64,000 bases of DNA from Granulosicoccus sp045110475. Its GTDB lineage: Bacteria > Pseudomonadota > Gammaproteobacteria > Granulosicoccales > Granulosicoccaceae. Positions within the stretch are counted from its first letter, which is position 1, and every line of letters begins with the position of its first letter. The notes beneath the pieces are model-generated. The model was not told where the DNA came from. It ran no database searches and saw nothing but the letters and a program-made list of their open reading frames with translations. The position numbers and the translations under genes are program-made. Shown here piece by piece: positions 44,900-53,653 of this stretch. The stretch is from contig JBGCGC010000040.1 of NCBI GenBank assembly GCA_045110475.1, positions 38,098 to 102,097 on the forward strand. Direction: 5' to 3'.

Positions 44900-45913
44900 T
44901 TAGAAGGACTTGCTGAGCTTCAAGCGCCATGAAGTCAGGTCTGAATTTTCAAGATTGTTGTTCTCAGACGTGATTCGTGTGCTGATGTCCATACCGCCGC
45001 CCAGGTCGTAAACCGCGTCGAGTCGGATAGCGTCCTTGTCGGCGCCACGGTCATCACGCTCACCTTCCAGCAAAGAGTAGGTTACTGTTGCGCTGACACC
45101 GCCAAATGCGTAGCCGACTTGTACAGATATTGATGTTTGATCACCCGCAGCAGCAGCTGCTACTCCGGCTACAGCTGGATTTTCGGGTGTTGCATTTTCT
45201 TCGAGTACTTCTACTACCTCTGCAATTGCTGCATCACCATTTTCCTGTGACCAGTAATGAGCTCCGATAGAAGCACCGGCGTAGGCGAATGTGACGCCGG
45301 CAGCGATGTTCTGTGCTTCAGCCTTGTCTTCAGCACCCAGACCGATAGTGAAACCACCCAGCGTGAACTTGGCACCGAGGCCAGTCATGTTGGAGTTTTG
45401 CTCTGGAGAGAAGTTGGCGATAAGACCAACAGGTCCGAATGTGCCTACGTAGCTGATACCACCGTTGACTTCACCGGTAACGTCGAATATGTCGTTTGCT
45501 ACCTGGCCATACTCAACTGCGTTTGGAATTTCACCAAAACGGAAATCACCGAAGCCGCCTTTGAACCCTACATAAACTGAGTCAGCTGCACCAAGCGAAG
45601 CAATTTCTACATCATCTTCGTCATTTCCGGGTGTGCCTGGATCAACGGTGATGCTTCCAGCGTTTGAAAGTCTGTTCATGTCAACACGCAAGCTACCGTA
45701 CCCTGTGAGGCCGCTGTTCATTTCGTGCTCAGTAGCAATACCGAAGAGAACGTCATCAGCATTGATGGTGGCGTCGCCAGAATCGCCGTCAGAATCATCA
45801 CCGTTCAGCTGGATTTGTACAACACCAGACAGTGTTGTGTCTGCAGAAGCAATCATGGGTGCTGCAGCAATACCTGCGATTGCTACTGCAACGAACGTCT
45901 TAGTGAATTTCAT
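44900..45913 (-). CDS. Gram-negative outer-membrane porin
   Basis: A 337-residue porin. The signal MKFTKTFVAVAIAGIAAAPMIASA is followed by the mature start DTTLSGVVQIQLNG. The beta-strand pattern is clear (for example GLTGYGSLRVDMNRL, GFGDFRFGEIPNAVEYG), and the protein ends in the terminal aromatic Phe that guides outer-membrane insertion (LKLSKSF). Acidic loops are rich in Asp and Gly. The start is ATG 45913, preceded by TTGGAG. It forms a trimeric diffusion pore for small hydrophilic solutes in the family. It has its own terminator, so the ABC gene downstream is not part of the same message. Confidence 0.92.
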   Translation of the reverse strand: MKFTKTFVAVAIAGIAAAPMIASADTTLSGVVQIQLNGDDSDGDSGDATINADDVLFGIATEHEMNSGLTGYGSLRVDMNRLSNAGSITVDPGTPGNDEDDVEIASLGAADSVYVGFKGGFGDFRFGEIPNAVEYGQVANDIFDVTGEVNGGISYVGTFGPVGLIANFSPEQNSNMTGLGAKFTLGGFTIGLGAEDKAEAQNIAAGVTFAYAGASIGAHYWSQENGDAAIAEVVEVLEENATPENPAVAGVAAAAAGDQTSISVQVGYAFGGVSATVTYSLLEGERDDRGADKDAIRLDAVYDLGGGMDISTRITSENNNLENSDLTSWRLKLSKSF

Positions 45914-46542
45914 ATGTGTTATCTCCAATCAGATATATGCTGTAAAAGCTTTAAATACTACATTTGTGTTTCAGCGATGCAACTCTAGTCAGCGTGTCTG
46001 AATAATGCAACAACATATTGCGTTTTTGCAAGACAGTGACAGAACCAGCGGCGCCGCACGAGATGAGTGTAGAACAGATACCACAGTGCGCCAGTGATAT
46101 TACCAAGAATAACCGAGATTTTAGTCGCCGTGGTTTTTTTGCAACAAAATCTGTTGTCAAAATTGTCTGAAAACGTCAGCGAACTGTCTCGTGAGTGCCG
46201 ATAACTACTGATTCAGTGTTGAGAAAAGGCGCTGCCAAGGCGCTGCCAAGGGGCTGCGTGACAAATGAACCACAAATAACCACCGTTTCCGGCCACGAGG
46301 ATTTTTTTTCATCATCGCGTGCTGTGATTGCGTTGCGGAACATATTCCACAGCGGGTACGGCCAAAAGTGTGCGGTGTAGCACATGGCAAGAAGGGGGTG
46401 ACGGCGCTCTATCGCACGAGCGTTTAAGAAGTAGCCGCGAACTCAGGCTAAGCACAAACCAACTACTGTGCAATGTTCAGCATTGCACAGTAGTTACTGA
46501 CAAATTTAGGCGATTTGGACCAAAAATGGGCCGGTAGGAAGA
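45914..46542. other. 629-base intergenic region upstream of the porin
   Basis: No convincing gene. It holds a 15-bp perfect hairpin near the minE end (46461-46495) and an exact 11-base tandem repeat GGCGCTGCCAA (46228-46249). The porin promoter and leader should lie here, but no clear -10/-35 was identified by eye. A small RNA is possible and unproved. Confidence 0.5.
46461..46495. repeat. 15-bp perfect inverted repeat downstream of minE
   Basis: AACTACTGTGCAATG (46461-46475) pairs exactly with CATTGCACAGTAGTT (46481-46495) around TTCAG. It starts about 47 bases past the minE stop. No T-run follows on the minus strand, so a factor-dependent end point or an RNA-stability structure is more likely than a classical terminator. 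Confidence 0.7.
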
Positions 46543-46878
46543 TCAGGGAGCCTTGGCAGTTTCCTGCTGACGTTCCAGAGCTCGTTGTTTTGCCACATCT
46601 GATGCCTTGGCATTAGACTCGGCGTCCTCGGGCAGCGTAATGTTCAGCTCCAGCACGTCACAGTCATCCTGCTGATCTATCTGTACTGAAAGAGCGTCGT
46701 CACCAACAGATACATATTTCTTAATGACGTCCAGAATATCCTGCCGCAGCATGGGCAAGTAGTCTGGACCGGTTCTGTCGGTGCGCTGGTGTGCAATAAG
46801 CACTTGCAGCCGGTCTTTCGCCAGTTTGGCGGTCTGTTCTTCTTTACCGCTGGATCTGAAAAATTTGAAAAAGCCCAT
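46543..46878 (-). CDS. minE: cell-division topological specificity factor MinE
   Basis: A 111-residue MinE. The N-terminal membrane-targeting helix MGFFKFFRSSGK and the anti-MinCD segment TAKLAKDRLQVLIAHQR are intact. The C-terminal dimerisation part reads DILDVIKKYVSVGDDALSVQ. A tail of about 25 residues (ESNAKASDVAKQRALERQQE) is longer than usual. MinE displaces MinD from the membrane at midcell and drives pole-to-pole oscillation that places the division site. It is six bases after minD, the last gene of minCDE. Confidence 0.96.
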   Translation of the reverse strand: MGFFKFFRSSGKEEQTAKLAKDRLQVLIAHQRTDRTGPDYLPMLRQDILDVIKKYVSVGDDALSVQIDQQDDCDVLELNITLPEDAESNAKASDVAKQRALERQQETAKAP

Positions 46879-46884
46879 GAGGAT

Positions 46885-47694
46885 CTACCCGAATAGGCGC
46901 GACAGGAACCCTTTTTTCGGGGCCTCCATGAAGCGGTGTGGCTTGGACTCGCCGAGGAGGCGATCGATGGCATCCGAGTAGGCTTGCCCAGCTTCACTCT
47001 CTTCATCGAGAATGACCGGTTTGCCCGCATTGGAGCAATCCAGCACCGTTGGCGACTCGGGGATGATGCCGAGCAAGGGAATGGCCAGAAGATCAACGAT
47101 GTCATCGACACTCAGCATCTGTCCATCCTTGACACGCCCGGCGTTGTACCGTGTGATCAACAAATGTTCCTTGACTGGGTCCTCGTTCATTTTTGAACGC
47201 CTGGATTCACTTTGCAGGATGCCCAGAATCCTGTCGGAGTCACGAACTGAAGAGACTTCCGGGTTGGTAGTAACGATGGCTTCATCGGCAAAGTAGAGGG
47301 CCATCCTGGCGCCTTTTTCGATGCCTGCCGGAGAGTCGCAGATAATATAGTCGAAATCGCTCTTTTTCAGCTTGTGCATGACCCTGGCGATGCCTTCTAT
47401 GGTGAGGGCATCCTTGTCCCGCGTTTGCGAGGCTGGCAGGATGTACAGATTATCAATGCGTTTATCCTTGATGAGTGTCTGGTGCAGGCTGGATTCCTGG
47501 TTCACCAGATTTACAAGGTCGTAGACGACACGTCGCTCGCAACCCATGACCAGATCAAGGTTGCGCAAACCGACGTCGAAATCGATAACGACCGTCTTGA
47601 ACCCGCGCTTGGCAAGGCCTGTTGCTATGGATGCACTGGTGGTGGTCTTACCGACTCCACCTTTGCCCGAAGTTACGACGATTGTCTTGGTCAA
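46885..47694 (-). CDS. minD: septum-site determining ATPase MinD
   Basis: A 269-residue MinD. The deviant Walker A GKGGVGKTT starts at residue 10, followed by VIDFDVGLRNLDLVMG. It ends in an amphipathic membrane-binding helix (KKGFLSRLFG). MinD binds ATP and membrane, recruits MinC, and is released by MinE. The switch region ICDSPAGIEKGA is standard. It is 40 bases after minC and six before minE, the usual order, so the three form one operon. Confidence 0.97.
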   Translation of the reverse strand: MTKTIVVTSGKGGVGKTTTSASIATGLAKRGFKTVVIDFDVGLRNLDLVMGCERRVVYDLVNLVNQESSLHQTLIKDKRIDNLYILPASQTRDKDALTIEGIARVMHKLKKSDFDYIICDSPAGIEKGARMALYFADEAIVTTNPEVSSVRDSDRILGILQSESRRSKMNEDPVKEHLLITRYNAGRVKDGQMLSVDDIVDLLAIPLLGIIPESPTVLDCSNAGKPVILDEESEAGQAYSDAIDRLLGESKPHRFMEAPKKGFLSRLFG

Positions 47695-47734
47695 GCTGCC
47701 ACTCCCAAAAGAACTGCTCGGAAAACTTAGTTAT

Positions 47735-48547
47735 TTACAACGGCTCTATGTTGAGCCTGTCCTTGTCTAGCCAGATTTGTGCGGGTTTGCCACGCAGCTC
47801 TTCAGGTATTGTCTCCAGCATACGAAAGTTGCCTGCTACCGATACCAGCTCCGCCTCGAGAGAGGAGCAGAAGATCCGCGTTGATGTATTGCCGGAAACT
47901 CCGCACAACGCTCGGCCTCTTAACGGGCCGTAGATATGAATGTTGTTGTCTGCAATGACCTCTGCACCCGGGCCGACCTGGCCCATGATGATTAGATCAG
48001 TGTCGCGTGCATAAATCTGTTGTCCTGAGCGCACCGGTTTATCCACGAGTGTTGGTGCTTTCACGACGTATTCTACTTCCCGGGATACTGCAAGCTCGAT
48101 ATCTGCTGCGGTATCATCGGTTTTCTGACCATTACCCGGCTCAGAATCATCAGCGTTCTTCTGCCGTTTTGTTGCCTCGTCCGAGCCGTTGTCGGCGTCT
48201 TTTGCAGGGTCTTTTACGGGCGCTGAATTGCGCGTTGACGCTTCTATTAATGGTAACGCGATTGACTGCGCTAACTGTGAAGATTTGTTGCCAATACTGG
48301 CAACGATTGGGATAAGTTTGTGGCGTTTCACGCATTCGAGAAGGGCGCTGGCGTCCAGCTCGCCTTCGGACAGTTGTTCAAGCACACTCAGATCGATGAC
48401 TACGGGTGTATCCTTGAAAAAAGCCGGTGCCTGCTGAACCTTGTCAGCCAGCTTTTGATCGATGATATCCGTATCACTGGTGTGGAGCTTGAGCGACATA
48501 AAGGTGTACATGCCACCTTTGAATTCGACGCCAGGATTGCTCGACAC
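47735..48547 (-). CDS. minC: septum-site determining protein MinC
   Basis: A 270-residue MinC. The N-terminal FtsZ-antagonist domain runs NPGVEFKGGMYTFMSLKLHT. A linker (ATKRQKNADDSEPGNGQKT) of charged residues follows. The C-terminal beta-helix reads VRSGQQIYARDTDLIIMGQV, ADNNIHIYGPLRGRALCGVS and ARIFCSSLEAELVSVAGN-like repeats. It blocks FtsZ ring formation away from midcell. I choose the GTG at 48547, with GGAG upstream, because the product then begins like other MinC proteins; a longer frame to 48628 would overlap the dinB region. dinB lies 62 bases away, on the other strand. Confidence 0.94.
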   Translation of the reverse strand: MSSNPGVEFKGGMYTFMSLKLHTSDTDIIDQKLADKVQQAPAFFKDTPVVIDLSVLEQLSEGELDASALLECVKRHKLIPIVASIGNKSSQLAQSIALPLIEASTRNSAPVKDPAKDADNGSDEATKRQKNADDSEPGNGQKTDDTAADIELAVSREVEYVVKAPTLVDKPVRSGQQIYARDTDLIIMGQVGPGAEVIADNNIHIYGPLRGRALCGVSGNTSTRIFCSSLEAELVSVAGNFRMLETIPEELRGKPAQIWLDKDRLNIEPL

Positions 48548-48609
48548 TTTTGGGCTCCGTTTGATTTGTAGCTGACTAGTGGTAGATTCTAAAGCAAATA
48601 GCCCCCGAC

Positions 48610-49749
48610 ATGCCGATGTCATCGACATCCCCTGACAAAGAAACCGAAAGAAAAATTATCCATGTGGATATGGATGCGTTTTACGCTTCGGTAGAGCAGC
48701 GGGATAACCCGGAACTACGTGGCAAGCCCGTGATTGTTGGAGGGCGGCCAAATGGCCGTGGGGTTGTTGCAGCTTGCAGCTATGAGGCGCGCAAGTTTGG
48801 CATTCACTCGGCCATGCCGAGTAGTGAGGCGGGCAGGCGCTGCCCCAACGCGGTTTTCGTCAAACCCCGCTTCAGCGACTATCAGGCGGCATCTCGACAA
48901 ATTCATGAGGTATTTCGACACTTTACCCAGACCATAGAGCCTTTGTCTCTGGATGAAGCCTATCTGGATGTGACCAGCAGCACCTTGTTCAAGGGGTCGG
49001 CGATTCTTCTGGCCAGAGAAATCAGGTCAATGATTCTGCAACGCACGCAACTGGTGGCCTCTGCTGGTGTCTCGTACAATAAATTCCTGGCCAAAATCGC
49101 CTCCGACTACGACAAACCTGACGGCCTCTATTGCATCCGTCCAGAGCAGGGCGAAGAATTTGTTGCGCAGTTACCAGTAGGAAAATTTCACGGTGTGGGC
49201 AAAGTGACTCAAGCCCGCATGTTCGAGCTGGGTATTCATACGGGCGCTGATCTCAAGGCCTGGCCGCTATCGGAGCTTGAACGGGAATTCGGGAAAAGTG
49301 CGGGTTACTACTACCGCGCATCGCGTGGCATTGACAATCGACCAGTGACGACTTCGCGCACGCGCCGCTCCATGGGAAGTGAGCGCACTTTTTCAAACAA
49401 CATCGAGGAGCGCGATGACATGTTGCGCATGCTGAGCTCTCTGGGCGATGAGTTGCTAGCGTCGCTGGCTGAGCGGAAGCTTGTCAGTGCCACTGTCAAT
49501 GTCAAAGTACGATTCGGCGATTTTGAGACGCTCACAAGGGCCTACACGCACAATGCGGGTTGCATCAATAAAGTCGTGTTTGACCGAGTGCTGCCTTTTT
49601 TGCTGGACAAGGCGCTTGCGGCTCGGGTCGATTTACCACCGGGTTCTTACAGAAAGGGAAAACCGGGCGTCAGACTATTGGGTGTATCCTTCAGTACCTT
49701 AAGTGAGCCTGAAGATGATGAGCCACAGCAGCTCGAAATTGATATCTGA
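48610..49749 (+). CDS. dinB: Y-family DNA polymerase IV
   Basis: A 379-residue translesion polymerase. The catalytic aspartate is in IIHVDMDAFYASVEQRDNP, and the second carboxylates are in LSLDEAYLDVT. The finger segment ACSYEARKFGIHSAMP, the helix-hairpin-helix GKFHGVGKVTQARMFELGI and the little finger (GSERTFSNNIEERDD) are all present. It copies past damaged bases with low fidelity. The ATG at 48610 is taken, with ATG 48616 two codons on as alternative. It is divergent from minC, with 62 bases between; no LexA-box palindrome was seen there. Confidence 0.95.
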   Translation: MPMSSTSPDKETERKIIHVDMDAFYASVEQRDNPELRGKPVIVGGRPNGRGVVAACSYEARKFGIHSAMPSSEAGRRCPNAVFVKPRFSDYQAASRQIHEVFRHFTQTIEPLSLDEAYLDVTSSTLFKGSAILLAREIRSMILQRTQLVASAGVSYNKFLAKIASDYDKPDGLYCIRPEQGEEFVAQLPVGKFHGVGKVTQARMFELGIHTGADLKAWPLSELEREFGKSAGYYYRASRGIDNRPVTTSRTRRSMGSERTFSNNIEERDDMLRMLSSLGDELLASLAERKLVSATVNVKVRFGDFETLTRAYTHNAGCINKVVFDRVLPFLLDKALAARVDLPPGSYRKGKPGVRLLGVSFSTLSEPEDDEPQQLEIDI

Positions 49750-49770
49750 TGAGCCAATCGCAGCGCCTCT

Positions 49771-51660
49771 TCAGGAGCCAAGAACAACATCCGGAAACGT
49801 CGTTGCCGCCATTGGTTCACACAGGTAGTACCCTTGTGCACGATCACAACCCAGCTCTGCAATTTTGTCGAACTGCAACTGAGTCTCTATTCCCTCGGCG
49901 ACCACCTCGGCACCGATACTTCGGGAAATATCCACCACCGCCGCAACGATATCCTGACTGTGCTGATCAAAGGCGATATCCGTCACGAAAGCACGATCAA
50001 TCTTGACTTCGGAAATCGGAAAATCGCGAAGCTCCAGCAACGATGAATAGCCCACGCCAAAATCATCAATGGAGAGCCGAACACCCAATGAGGTTAGCTC
50101 CAGTAGTTGATTGTGCAGACGCTCGGCATCACTTGCCAATGCGGTTTCAGTAATCTCAAAACACAGTTTGCCAGCGTCGAAACCCGTGTTATCAAGTAGC
50201 TGTCTGACATCGGCAACGATTTGACCGCCTTCGAACTGCTTGCGTGAAAGATTGACAGACAGAACAGCCGGCGACATGCCAAAGGTTGCCAGCCGTTGAT
50301 AGTCACGAACTGCCTGGTTCAATACCCAGTTGCCGAGTTGATGAATGATGCCGGTTTCTTCCGCAACGGGGATGAATTCAGCGGGTGATACCGGTCCGAA
50401 CTCTGCACTCTGCCAGCGTATGAGTGCTTCCATGCCACAGGTCATCTTGCTTTTGATATCTACCTGAGGCTGGTATTGAAGGGCCAGCTCTTTTCTCTCG
50501 ATGGCTTTTTGCAGTCCCACCTCGAGTTGATGCCGGTGTTTGGCCTGTTGCTGCTGAATCGAGTTGTAGACAACCAGCGTGTTGTCGCTCAGATGTTTGG
50601 CATGGGCGCACGCGCTGTCTGCGCATTTGAGCAGGCTGGACACCGTGTTGCCATGCTCCGGTGCGTAGGCAATGCCAACGCTTGCGCGTACCGGAACATT
50701 CATATCGCTGACATTCAAACCTTTGCGCAATGTTTTAAGCAATCGCGAAACGCTGTTTTCCACAGATTCACGACCGGTATCCGATTCAAACAGTACCGCA
50801 AACTCATCACCCGCTGTTCGTGCAATGAGCGCGTCGTCGGGCATGCTCTTTCGTAGACAGATGGCCGTCTGTTTAAGTAGTTCGTCGCCAGCCTCGCGTC
50901 CGTAGGTATCGTTAATCTGGCGGAAGCTGCGCAGGTCGACAATGATCAGGGATAGTTCGTTTCTGGTCCGGCTGCATCGCTGCGCCAACTCGTGTACCAG
51001 TCTTGCTCGATTAGGTAGTGAGGTAAGTGCATCGGTCAGACGCTTGGCATTCGAGCTGACAGAGCCATACACGGACACCGCAGTGCCACCGTTCTCGGTT
51101 GGCCGCTCCTTGACCGTCAATGAGCGTTGACCGTAGCTTTGCACCTCAAAACTGATAGTGGAGTCTAGATCTGCAGCCGCTTCACGGGCTTCGCTGCGTG
51201 CGCACTTCAACGCGACGCTATCGGGCGAAATATGCTCGTACAGATCATCTGTCCCGGTGCGCTGGTAGACGGATGGTTCAAGCTTGAGCGGCATCAATTG
51301 AGCCAGCTTTTGATTAACTGCCAGAAGTTTCCCATCGGGGTCAAACAGCGCGACCGCATCAGGAAGCGCATCCAGCGTGGTTTGCACATCCATCAAGTTT
51401 CGGTGCTGCGATTTAGAGCGCCAGATCAGCAGCAGGGTCAATCCAATCACGAGCACGGCAATGGCCTGCCATTGCGCAGAGCTTGCGAAAGTTGATTTTA
51501 AGGAGAGTATGGCGGACTGGGCTGAAGATAGTGATGCCCACGCGTTTTCCTGCAAGCTCATTGAGCCGCCGGAAAGCTGTTCATAGCCAGCGAAAATGTA
51601 GTCGGCAACGCCGGGGTTCTGAGCCATTAATTCCGATAGTTTCTGAACGGGGCGCACCAT
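49771..51660 (-). CDS. GGDEF-EAL cyclic-di-GMP signalling protein
   Basis: A 629-residue protein. One transmembrane helix (WQAIAVLVIGLTLLLIW, about 63-79) is followed by a PAS-like region (LDALPDAVALFDPDGKLLAVN), a GGDEF domain with the active loop RTAGDEFAVLF (first Gly replaced by Ala), and an EAL domain with CGMEALIRWQ, NLSRKQFEGG and DDFGVGYSSLLEL. The EAL part looks active, so c-di-GMP breakdown is at least as likely as synthesis. The first 60 residues lack the usual opening helix, so the N-terminus may be periplasmic or the gene may be 5'-shortened. It converges on dinB with 21 bases between. Confidence 0.88.
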   Translation of the reverse strand: MVRPVQKLSELMAQNPGVADYIFAGYEQLSGGSMSLQENAWASLSSAQSAILSLKSTFASSAQWQAIAVLVIGLTLLLIWRSKSQHRNLMDVQTTLDALPDAVALFDPDGKLLAVNQKLAQLMPLKLEPSVYQRTGTDDLYEHISPDSVALKCARSEAREAAADLDSTISFEVQSYGQRSLTVKERPTENGGTAVSVYGSVSSNAKRLTDALTSLPNRARLVHELAQRCSRTRNELSLIIVDLRSFRQINDTYGREAGDELLKQTAICLRKSMPDDALIARTAGDEFAVLFESDTGRESVENSVSRLLKTLRKGLNVSDMNVPVRASVGIAYAPEHGNTVSSLLKCADSACAHAKHLSDNTLVVYNSIQQQQAKHRHQLEVGLQKAIERKELALQYQPQVDIKSKMTCGMEALIRWQSAEFGPVSPAEFIPVAEETGIIHQLGNWVLNQAVRDYQRLATFGMSPAVLSVNLSRKQFEGGQIVADVRQLLDNTGFDAGKLCFEITETALASDAERLHNQLLELTSLGVRLSIDDFGVGYSSLLELRDFPISEVKIDRAFVTDIAFDQHSQDIVAAVVDISRSIGAEVVAEGIETQLQFDKIAELGCDRAQGYYLCEPMAATTFPDVVLGS

Positions 51661-51872
51661 CGTCTATCAGGGACCCCGTTGCTGGAAACTCTTCCACGCA
51701 CATTAAAAGCGAATCAGATTTGCTACCCTCCCTAATGCGAAATCTGAACTACGTCACTTAAAATAGCAGAATGGCTCACTATGTAAATAGTTGATGTACT
51801 TATTGCGCGTGTTTTTACAGTTGTTGAATGGCTGGCACTACGTTACATGTCAGTAAATTGGCAAGCAGAACA

Positions 51873-52151
51873 TCAGGTGCGGGCAGTGACTTCTACCACG
51901 TGATAACCAAACTGCGTCTTTACAGGACCTTGAACTTCACCAATTTCACCTTCAAAACAAGCTGTTTCGAATTCCGGCACCATCTGACCTTTGCCGAATG
52001 TGCCAAGGTTGCCACCGTCTCGTTTGGAGGGGCAGCTTGAGTTGGCTTGCGCTACCGCTGCGAAATCGGCACCACCTTTGATTTCGTCGATCAATCCCTG
52101 ACATTTAGCTTCGCTGTCTACAAGGATGTGGCGGGCTGTTGCTTGAGTCAT
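51873..52151 (-). CDS. ppiC: parvulin-type peptidyl-prolyl isomerase PpiC
   Basis: A 92-residue single-domain parvulin, close in length and layout to E. coli PpiC. It has ARHILVDSEAKCQGLIDEI, SSCPSKRDGGNLGTFGKGQ, MVPEFE and FGYHVVEV. These enzymes speed cis-trans isomerisation of prolyl bonds in the cytoplasm. There is no signal peptide. Its start overlaps the stop of the next upstream gene by four bases, so it is the last gene of a three-gene coupled set. Confidence 0.92.
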   Translation of the reverse strand: MTQATARHILVDSEAKCQGLIDEIKGGADFAAVAQANSSCPSKRDGGNLGTFGKGQMVPEFETACFEGEIGEVQGPVKTQFGYHVVEVTART

Positions 52152-52441
52152 GATTTTGGTTTCCAGATGCCGAAGGCTTGTTGTTGCGGAGGCGGCGGTG
52201 GTGTAGCAGCCTGTTTTTTCTGGCTACCGACATCATCCGCTACATGTTTCATGAAAGCTCCCAACTGCTCCATTACTTCGTCTTTCTGGTCAGAAGGCAT
52301 ATCCTGTTGACCTAACAGAAAGCCAACTACCGCGCAGAGGTATTGTGATGTAACCCCTGGGTCAGCCGAAGCCGGATCATGGTCCTGAAGCAGTTGTTGG
52401 ATATCACCGACCAGTTTGGCCGATAGCTGAAGTTCACTCAT
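52148..52441 (-). CDS. small uncharacterised protein, middle of the ppiC operon
   Basis: A 97-residue protein of unknown family. It is helical in the first 70 residues (LQLSAKLVGDIQQLLQDH, QKDEVMEQLGAFMKHVADDV), then carries a Pro/Gln tail (ATPPPPPQQQAFGIW). No catalytic motif is visible. It overlaps both neighbours by four bases (ATGA), so it is clearly a translated member of the operon. A partner for the isomerase or for the zinc-ribbon protein is possible, but nothing in the sequence proves it. Confidence 0.75.
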   Translation of the reverse strand: MSELQLSAKLVGDIQQLLQDHDPASADPGVTSQYLCAVVGFLLGQQDMPSDQKDEVMEQLGAFMKHVADDVGSQKKQAATPPPPPQQQAFGIWKPKS

Positions 52442-52668
52442 AGGGTATAACCGGGTCCGTAGGCGATTTCATGTTCCCCTGCGATGCCGCTTTCTTCATC
52501 GGCTTGAGCAGTGGCGGCGCGCTTGCCATGGGCTGAATCATACTCGCTGGTGAGCCTGACTTGTTTGCACACCGGGCATTGATGCCAGCATGTCGTGGCG
52601 TGGCCGCTGGACTCGCAGCGATCGACCACCATGGGGGAACTGCAGGTTCTACACTTGATCGTCGACAT
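52438..52668 (-). CDS. small zinc-ribbon protein, first gene of the ppiC operon
   Basis: A 76-residue protein. Two cysteine pairs (C6-x2-C9, C31-x2-C34) and further cysteines at 18 and 27 suggest a zinc ribbon in the first 40 residues. The rest (EYDSAHGKRAATAQADEESG) looks unstructured. Such proteins bind nucleic acid or protein. Its stop overlaps the next gene by four bases. I do not recognise the family. Confidence 0.7.
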   Translation of the reverse strand: MSTIKCRTCSSPMVVDRCESSGHATTCWHQCPVCKQVRLTSEYDSAHGKRAATAQADEESGIAGEHEIAYGPGYTL

Positions 52669-52946
52669 GGGAGAGACAGACCGCTTGTGATGTTGGTGTG
52701 TTGTCGAGGTGAGAGTGTAACCTCATTGAATAGTAAAATGCGGCAACCGGGAGTAAAAAAGGCCGTGATTAACTCTGGAACGTGTTGTGTGTTTAGTGTT
52801 GTTGATGCGATGTGTTCTGTGCGGTGTGTTTTTTTGAAATCCAGCACTCTTTGATACAGATTTCGCTCAACACGGTTACATGACTCATTGCTGTCATGGG
52901 GCTGTTCTTGGTCAGGCTTGTCATCTTGACGAATTGGTGATTTGCC

Positions 52947-53477
52947 TCAGGCACTCCAGTACTGTTCATGACTCCACGCTGTCGGCACAATCAGTTTTCC
53001 GCAAGGCTTATCGATTGCATCGTTTAGAGACAGGGATTGCCACGCCTCCATCCATTGATCCGGTAACTTGTAAGGAGGCTCTATATGCCTCTCCGATACA
53101 AACCCAAACTGCCCGTAATAGGTGGGATCACCCAATACGCATATCAGACTGGTACCACTGGCACTTGATCGAGTCTTGCCAGAGTGAATGAGGGCACTGC
53201 CAATACCCTGTTTTTGAAGAGCGGGCGTTACCGCTAGCGGACCAAGCAGTGCGACGCTGGCATCAAGGTCGGTAACGGTACAAGCGGTAAAGATGATGTG
53301 CCCGACAATCACGGAGTCCACGATAGCCACCATCGATGTTGTCCTCTCTGGATCGTCCAGAAGCTCTTTCACCAGCGGCACCAGATTCTCATCGGGAAAG
53401 GCGAGGGGATACAATTGCTCCACCGCGACAATATCAAGTGGCGTGCTTTCTCGAATTTCTATTTTATTCACCGGCAC
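52947..53477 (-). CDS. GNAT acetyltransferase (YhbS-like)
   Basis: A 176-residue acetyltransferase. The core reads IEIRESTPLDIVAVEQLYPLAF, the acyl-CoA loop is VTPALQKQGIGSALI, and DPTYYGQFGFVSERHIEPPY matches the YhbS-type ending. The substrate is unknown. The start is GTG at 53477. It stands alone, between a region of 278 bases with nothing recognised (52669-52946) and the chemoreceptor gene. Confidence 0.86.
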   Translation of the reverse strand: MPVNKIEIRESTPLDIVAVEQLYPLAFPDENLVPLVKELLDDPERTTSMVAIVDSVIVGHIIFTACTVTDLDASVALLGPLAVTPALQKQGIGSALIHSGKTRSSASGTSLICVLGDPTYYGQFGFVSERHIEPPYKLPDQWMEAWQSLSLNDAIDKPCGKLIVPTAWSHEQYWSA

Positions 53478-53653
53478 GAGTAAAGTCGATAATGTAATGA
53501 GTATACCGCTTACGCCATAGACCGGGAGTCTGCAGAACTGATCTGGCCTCAGTGAAAATTGCTGGATTCAGACAGTTGTCAGGGCGGGCTCAAACGCCGG
53601 AAACCCGTTTGCACAGCGTTATTTTTAAAACGCCGAATTACCCGCGTGGTTTA

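Noticed and set aside
46228..46249. Tandem GGCGCTGCCAA repeat upstream of the porin
   Set aside because: Only two copies; too short to claim function.
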